NCBI RefSeq assembly: GCF_012849095.1
Contig: NZ_CP051680.1
Coordinates: 1,860,001-1,924,000, forward strand
Source of the DNA: Cohnella herbarum
Lineage (GTDB): Bacteria > Bacillota > Bacilli > Paenibacillales > Paenibacillaceae
Reading direction: 5' to 3'
Length of the DNA stretch: 64,000 nt
Below are positions 60,379 to 64,000 of this stretch, in pieces. The notes below the pieces were generated by a model. That model was not told the origin of the DNA. It saw only the letters and a list, made by a program, of their open reading frames with translations, and did not search any database. Made by a program: the position numbers and the translations under genes. Numbering within the stretch: position 1 is the first letter of the stretch; the number at the start of each line of letters is the position of its first letter.

Positions 60379-61185
60379 CTACCCTTCAACCCAAGACGTT
60401 CTCACGTAACCGATCTTCATTCCGATACGTTCCATGTTGCGGTGGCTCTGGGACAAAAAAGAGCACTGGCCCACGACGAGACTGCAATTTTGAATTGCCG
60501 CTTCCCTGATCCTTCGAAGCAATAAGCTTTGCTGCAACCCCTGATTCCTGAATTCGGGTAACGTTGCCGCGAAAGTCAATGACGCTATTCGTTCCTTCAT
60601 GTACATGACTCCGACGGCAGCCGGGGTTTCCCGATATAAGGCCAAATAGAACTTCCAGCCTGGACGGTCGTACAGAACCCGATTGTTCGCAGCTACGTAC
60701 GGAATTCCGTCATCCGATAATCCAGTACCTCTACAATGGATGCTTGCATAGCTATCGAACTCTTCTTCTCGTAACTCTCTAATACGAATATCATCGCTTA
60801 AGCCCTCGATTAATGACGATGGTTCTATGTAAAGCGATGTATGAAATCCAGACGGGTAGAATCCGCGCTCGGACAAACGTTTCAACGCATTCGCATCGAC
60901 AAGCGAAGGCACGATTTCGAATAGCGGTTTCCGATTGTTCGATCGATAGAAATCCAAGATGGCATCGATGGCATCCAAGTCGTTGCTTCTGAAGCCTTTC
61001 ACCGTATTGAACGAGGCCCACGGCATCGTCTTGCTGTAATAACAAGTGGCATTGCCGAACCTTGCGACCTCTATGCCTTCCGGGTTGCCTTGCCTGCTCT
61101 GGATAGCGATCATGCGATCCCGCATGTAATCGACTTCGGATCGTTCGATCTCCTCAATGAGCTGAGCGGACGGGATAGTGATCAT
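60379..61185 (-). CDS. GNAT-family N-acetyltransferase (two-lobed)
   Basis: 268 residues from ATG 61185; the frame extends to 61299 but that part encodes the terminator of the upstream gene, so the longer start is rejected. The C-terminal GNAT core has GVMYMKERIASLTFAATLPEFRNQGLQQSLLLRRIREA, with the acetyl-CoA loop as a variant (RNQGLQ for RxxGxG). The N-terminal half (about 1-125) is a degenerate GNAT-like lobe. The ribosome binding site is weak. The acetyl acceptor is unknown. Confidence 0.78.
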   Translation of the reverse strand: MITIPSAQLIEEIERSEVDYMRDRMIAIQSRQGNPEGIEVARFGNATCYYSKTMPWASFNTVKGFRSNDLDAIDAILDFYRSNNRKPLFEIVPSLVDANALKRLSERGFYPSGFHTSLYIEPSSLIEGLSDDIRIRELREEEFDSYASIHCRGTGLSDDGIPYVAANNRVLYDRPGWKFYLALYRETPAAVGVMYMKERIASLTFAATLPEFRNQGLQQSLLLRRIREAAIQNCSLVVGQCSFLSQSHRNMERIGMKIGYVRTSWVEG

Positions 61186-61240
61186 AAGCCGCCACCCGCC
61201 GATTGTTGTTTGTTCATAGCATTGCAACCCCTCTGAAATG

Positions 61241-61284
61241 TGAACAAACCCCATCACCCTAATGGCTGACGGGGCTTGTTTGAA
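61241..61284 (-). terminator. Terminator of the DUF4870-like gene
   Basis: ACAAACCCC pairs with GGGGCTTGTTT (one bulge) with a CC/GG inner pair; the minus strand continues TTTGTTC. It argues that the acetyltransferase starts after it. Confidence 0.65.
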
Positions 61285-61303
61285 TAATTGAAAGCTCATA
61301 CCT

Positions 61304-61639
61304 TTATTTCAAGATGACGATATCTCCGATTAAAGGAAGTCGCTTTACTTGTCCGTTAACGACATTGAGAATACCGATAATCGCCAGGACGAGAACGCCA
61401 AGATTAGCTAGCGGCAATAAAAGCCACCCGATAATCGGAATAATTCCAAGCACGATATTGACTGCTAGAGCAAGCAGGAACAGATTAAATCCTTGTTTCG
61501 CATGAAATTGCGCGAAGGGTGATTCTTTGGCCGCAAGTAAAGGAATAAAGAACAGAATGTAAGCAACGATAGTGATTCCTTTATTTTGCCGAATATCGGA
61601 TTCGCTTACCGTTGTATTGAACTCTTCATGACGTTGCAT
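61304..61639 (-). CDS. DUF4870/Tic20-like small membrane protein
   Basis: 111 residues from ATG 61639 (GAGGTG 6 bases upstream). Three membrane helices: GITIVAYILFFIPLLAA, then FNLFLLALAVNIVLGIIPIIG and LLLPLANLGVLVLAIIGILNVV. The segment FAQFHAKQGFNLFLL is the conserved HxxQ/K motif of DUF4870 proteins. The role is unknown. It stands as a single-gene unit with its own terminator. Confidence 0.82.
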   Translation of the reverse strand: MQRHEEFNTTVSESDIRQNKGITIVAYILFFIPLLAAKESPFAQFHAKQGFNLFLLALAVNIVLGIIPIIGWLLLPLANLGVLVLAIIGILNVVNGQVKRLPLIGDIVILK

Positions 61640-61808
61640 GAATAACACCTCATCCAATGGAATGTAATACACCTATTATATTCCAGATTAAGAAGGGTAC
61701 GCTAGTTACTTCCGTCATCTTTTTGGGTCATTACAGGTAATCGGACTTTCGAAGGACTAGTCTTCAAGAACTATTCGTCGCTTGCAGGGACGTAATTAGG
61801 ATGGAGAG

Positions 61809-62372
61809 TTAGGAAAGATACCCCTCTAGCCTGCGCTTTACATCGTTCCATTCACTCCTAATTATGCTATAGATCACATAGTCCATATCGTAATATTTTT
61901 TTCTCAAAATGCCTTCTTTAGTCGCTCCCAATCTTTCGATTGCTCGTTGCGATCTTACGTTCTCCGTAGAGGTAATGATCTCGATCCGATTCGTCTCCAA
62001 CTTCTCAAAGCCATGCTTTAGCATCAAGTATTTTGTTTCCGTATTTACTCTTGTTCTCCAGACCTTAGAAGAATACCATGTAGATCCGATGTTGAGATTA
62101 TGATGCTCCTCCGAAATTCTCAGGAAACGCGTCGAGCCGACGAACTCATTGAGCTGTTTATCGAATACAGCGTATGGATATTGCTCTTTACGTTCACGAC
62201 CATCTATCGCTTTATCAATAAAACGGTTCATGTCGTCGAGCGAATGAATCTTGATCGGGTAGTTAGCCCAAATTTCGGGATCCCTCGAACAATCGTATAA
62301 GGATTTGGCGTGCTTAGCTTCCAAAGGAATTAACTTGACTCTATCTCCTTCTAACCCGGTAAACTGGAACAA
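61809..62372 (-). CDS. GNAT-family acetyltransferase (RimJ/RimL type)
   Basis: 187 residues from TTG 62372, which follows AGGGGGAG; the open frame to 62531 is out-of-frame reading of the upstream gene. VKLIPLEAKHAKSLYDCSRDPEIWANYP begins the fold and VNTETKYLMLKHGFEKLETNRIEIITSTENVRSQRAIERLGATKEGILRKKYY is the RimJ/L acetyl-CoA and NxxSxxAIexLGF signature. It lies 41 bases after the other GNAT gene on the same strand. It probably acetylates an amino terminus or a small amine. Confidence 0.82.
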   Translation of the reverse strand: MFQFTGLEGDRVKLIPLEAKHAKSLYDCSRDPEIWANYPIKIHSLDDMNRFIDKAIDGRERKEQYPYAVFDKQLNEFVGSTRFLRISEEHHNLNIGSTWYSSKVWRTRVNTETKYLMLKHGFEKLETNRIEIITSTENVRSQRAIERLGATKEGILRKKYYDMDYVIYSIIRSEWNDVKRRLEGYLS

Positions 62373-62413
62373 ATGGCTCCCCCTCGCTTCTACCTCGATT
62401 GATGAAAATGGTG

Positions 62414-62893
62414 CTAAATCTCCAATCGCAACCTGACCATGTCTCTGAGCCGCATGCCTTCTTCGAAGATTTCTTCCTCGTAATGTTTGACGAAGAAATC
62501 GGTGTCCACCGCAAACATTCTGAATCCGCACTTCTGGTAAAGCTTCAGTTGCTTTACTCCGGTGCTTCCCGTTCCGATCTCGATCGTCTTGGCATGGAGC
62601 AATTTCGACTCCTCGATCGCGCGTAACACTAACGCCTTTCCGATTCCTCGTCCTTGAAAATTTTCTCCAACGGCGACGTTCACGATCTCGATCGTCCCAG
62701 GATGCGTACGGATGAGGACGAATTCGCCTACTAACTCTTCATCCAAATAAGCCAAATAGCAAATCCCTCTGCTCACGTATTCTTCGACTAAGTTTCTAGA
62801 TGGATCAGCCAGCAATAGAAGGTCCCAAGGGGGGGCTTGATCAGGACCCATTGGTTTAATGATAAGGTTAGCGTTATCCAATTGATTCATCAT
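62414..62893 (-). CDS. GNAT-family N-acetyltransferase
   Basis: 159 residues from ATG 62893 (GGAG 9 bases upstream). IEIVNVAVGENFQGRGIGKALVLRAIEESK is the acetyl-CoA binding loop (QGRGIGKAL), and IEIGTGSTGVKQLKLYQKCGFRMFAVDTDFF the closing part typical of YvbK-type acetyltransferases. It is probably cotranscribed with the GNAT downstream. The acceptor is unknown. Confidence 0.85.
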   Translation of the reverse strand: MMNQLDNANLIIKPMGPDQAPPWDLLLLADPSRNLVEEYVSRGICYLAYLDEELVGEFVLIRTHPGTIEIVNVAVGENFQGRGIGKALVLRAIEESKLLHAKTIEIGTGSTGVKQLKLYQKCGFRMFAVDTDFFVKHYEEEIFEEGMRLRDMVRLRLEI

Positions 62894-62960
62894 CGTCTAC
62901 GACTCCAATATGATTATTAAAATGATCTCCTCTTGGGAATCATTTTCTTGAGGTGAACTA

Positions 62961-63413
62961 ATGCACATGCTTATGAGAATCCTATGTATTGCGGTTGTTT
63001 TCTTCTTCGCATTCAACAATCGCGCCGTTCCCGCTTCGGAAGCTCCGAATGTCGCTATTTTCGATGTAAAACAGGAAAAAGTAACTAAAGTGATTCCGTT
63101 CGATGCGGTTTTAGAACAATCAATCGTCGAGGTACTACAATCTTCCCCCGCAATGTTCGGAGGATTTTCTTTGAATCCCCGAAATGGGCTTGTCCTGCAC
63201 TTCGTATTCGAGTCCCCGATTCGGCCCGCGAACCGGTTCTATACAAGTCGAATCAAAGAGCTCTACTTGTTCTTAGAACCGCAAACTAAGCCTAAAGCGC
63301 TGTTGTTCCTGACGTCCAATCAACCTAAGACGATGGTCGTGGAATTGGATTACGATACGGAATTGTTTATCCGAAACAACCGATTAGAGACAGCGTGGCA
63401 GCTTAGTCAATAA
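62961..63413 (+). CDS. Secreted hypothetical protein
   Basis: 150 residues. Signal peptide about 1-26 (LCIAVVFFFAFNNRAVPAS). The mature part is a small domain with IFDVKQEKVTKVIPFDAVLEQSI, FGGFSLNPRNGLVLHFVFESPI and a basic, hydrophobic end. GAGGTG lies 5 bases before the ATG. Its 3' end overlaps the converging small HhH gene by 11 bases. No family is recognised with confidence. Confidence 0.7.
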   Translation: MHMLMRILCIAVVFFFAFNNRAVPASEAPNVAIFDVKQEKVTKVIPFDAVLEQSIVEVLQSSPAMFGGFSLNPRNGLVLHFVFESPIRPANRFYTSRIKELYLFLEPQTKPKALLFLTSNQPKTMVVELDYDTELFIRNNRLETAWQLSQ

Positions 63414-63600
63414 ACGACAAGCCTTTCGTCTCGAGAGCTGCGCGCAGCTGTTTAATGGCATTCGGTCCAATGCCGTGCAATTGCTTGATTTCATTCTCGT
63501 TAAGCTTCGAGATCTGCTCCAAGCGCGTGATCCCTGCGTTGTGCAGCGCTCTTTGCGCGGGCTTGGACAATCCGGTTGGTAGATCATTCGCTTCTGTCAT
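63403..63600 (-). CDS. Small helix-hairpin-helix protein (RpoA C-terminal-like fold)
   Basis: 65 residues: GLSKPAQRALHNAGITRLEQISKLNENEIKQLHGIGPNAIKQLRAAL. This is the RpoA C-terminal domain/HhH pattern, with LxxxGIxxLxQLxxxxExELxxxxGIGxxxLxxL. A free-standing copy can bind DNA, but the function is unknown. The ATG at 63600 has GAGGAGG 12 bases upstream and overlaps the preceding membrane gene by 17 bases, so they are likely cotranscribed. It ends inside the converging secreted gene. Confidence 0.75.
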   Translation of the reverse strand: MTEANDLPTGLSKPAQRALHNAGITRLEQISKLNENEIKQLHGIGPNAIKQLRAALETKGLSFID

Positions 63601-64000
63601 GGACTTGTAGTGCCTCCTCTATTTTGCGTTTTAGCACGACTAAGAGTATTGCAAGCATTAAAGATAGCGTGACCATCATCAAGTAAGTATTAAGATTAAA
63701 GATTTGGTTGTTGATATGAATAGATAAACCCGACGTTATGGAATCGATATACGCCCAATCGATTTCTCCCGAAATGCTCTTATTGGCTTGGGCGATGTGT
63801 TGTTTGTACCGCTGGAAGCTCGTCTGTTGATAAGAAATACCTACCACCCAATGGAATATGACCGCCATACTTGCAATAATCGTCCATTTTAACGGGATCA
63901 GCTTAAGCTTAATCCATCTGCACCATTGATACACTAGCACAAGGAATAGAACAACGATCGGTATCACGAATAGTAATGCCGGGTTACCGTTTCCGGACAC
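63584..64000 (-). CDS. Membrane protein (5' end at or beyond window edge)
   Basis: 138 residues visible, beginning with a possible GTG on the last three bases; the true start may lie outside. Three helices: LLFVIPIVVLFLVLVYQW, WTIIASMAVIFHWVVGI and TYLMMVTLSLMLAILLVVL, with an outside loop of about 55 polar residues between the second and third. Its 3' end overlaps the small HhH gene. No family is recognised. Confidence 0.6.
   Translation of the reverse strand: MSGNGNPALLFVIPIVVLFLVLVYQWCRWIKLKLIPLKWTIIASMAVIFHWVVGISYQQTSFQRYKQHIAQANKSISGEIDWAYIDSITSGLSIHINNQIFNLNTYLMMVTLSLMLAILLVVLKRKIEEALQVHDRSE

Noticed and set aside
61186..61299. N-terminal extension of the GNAT at 60379
   Set aside because: This stretch encodes the terminator of the DUF4870-like gene, so the protein should start after it.
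62373..62531. N-terminal extension of the RimJ/L-type acetyltransferase
   Set aside because: The extra 53 residues are Arg/His-rich and are the out-of-frame reading of the upstream GNAT gene; a TTG with a good ribosome binding site lies at 62372.

Overview
The window looks like chromosomal DNA of a Gram-positive, low-to-moderate GC Firmicute, most likely Paenibacillaceae (Paenibacillus or Cohnella type). This is an inference from several signs: strong AGGAGG-type ribosome binding sites, frequent TTG and GTG starts, substrate-binding lipoproteins, two proteins with S-layer homology (SLH) triplets, an AraC regulator fused to a siderophore-binding domain, a YngK-type glycosidase, a Mn-dependent pyrophosphatase, classical Fur boxes and a CcpA-type cre site. 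No rRNA, tRNA, insertion sequence, phage or CRISPR was seen.

Layout. 1-5 kb: a MarR-controlled DHA2 drug exporter (cut by the left edge), then a molybdate locus with an excisionase-HTH/binding-domain regulator facing modA-modB, with no ATPase gene. 5-13.6 kb: an FMN reductase, a DinG/XPD-like Fe-S helicase, an SLH plus GH18 exported glycosidase, a MocR regulator next to an EamA exporter, an array of four palindromic repeats, and a CPA2 antiporter. 13.9-20.7 kb: a tightly coupled five-gene operon read as an L-galactose to 2-keto-3-deoxygluconate pathway, with a divergent AraC regulator. 20.7-25 kb: DUF445 protein, a second DHA2 exporter, and an RsgA-type GTPase preceded by a leader with a short ORF, a hairpin and a strong terminator. 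25-32 kb: a very large GLUG-repeat/SLH surface protein and a MalT-like LuxR regulator. 32-35.4 kb: DinB protein, M42 peptidase, radical SAM protein, phosphodiesterase.

35.6-40.9 kb: a Feu-like iron-siderophore locus: two FecCD permeases, a divergent binding lipoprotein and a Btr-like AraC/binding-domain regulator, with three Fur boxes and again no ATPase. The regulator carries a single-base frameshift near its 3' end. 40.9-45 kb: LLM oxidoreductase, ppaC, fused msrA-msrB, a lipase-like hydrolase. 45-57.5 kb: a ten-gene operon with a ribose-family ABC importer, FGGY kinase, SIS isomerase, aldolase-dehydrogenase fusion, and a dihydroxyacetone-kinase-like pair split by an RpiB-like isomerase gene, under a promoter with a cre site and facing a DeoR regulator. 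Its substrate is not known and it is the best candidate for an undescribed pathway. 57.5-64 kb: housekeeping and hypothetical genes (DUF3052-like, GHL10 glycosidase, three GNATs, small membrane and secreted proteins).

The main systems to look at again are the rsgA leader, the L-galactose operon, the ketose/tetrulose operon, the frameshifted Btr-like gene, and the palindrome array at 12.15-12.34 kb.
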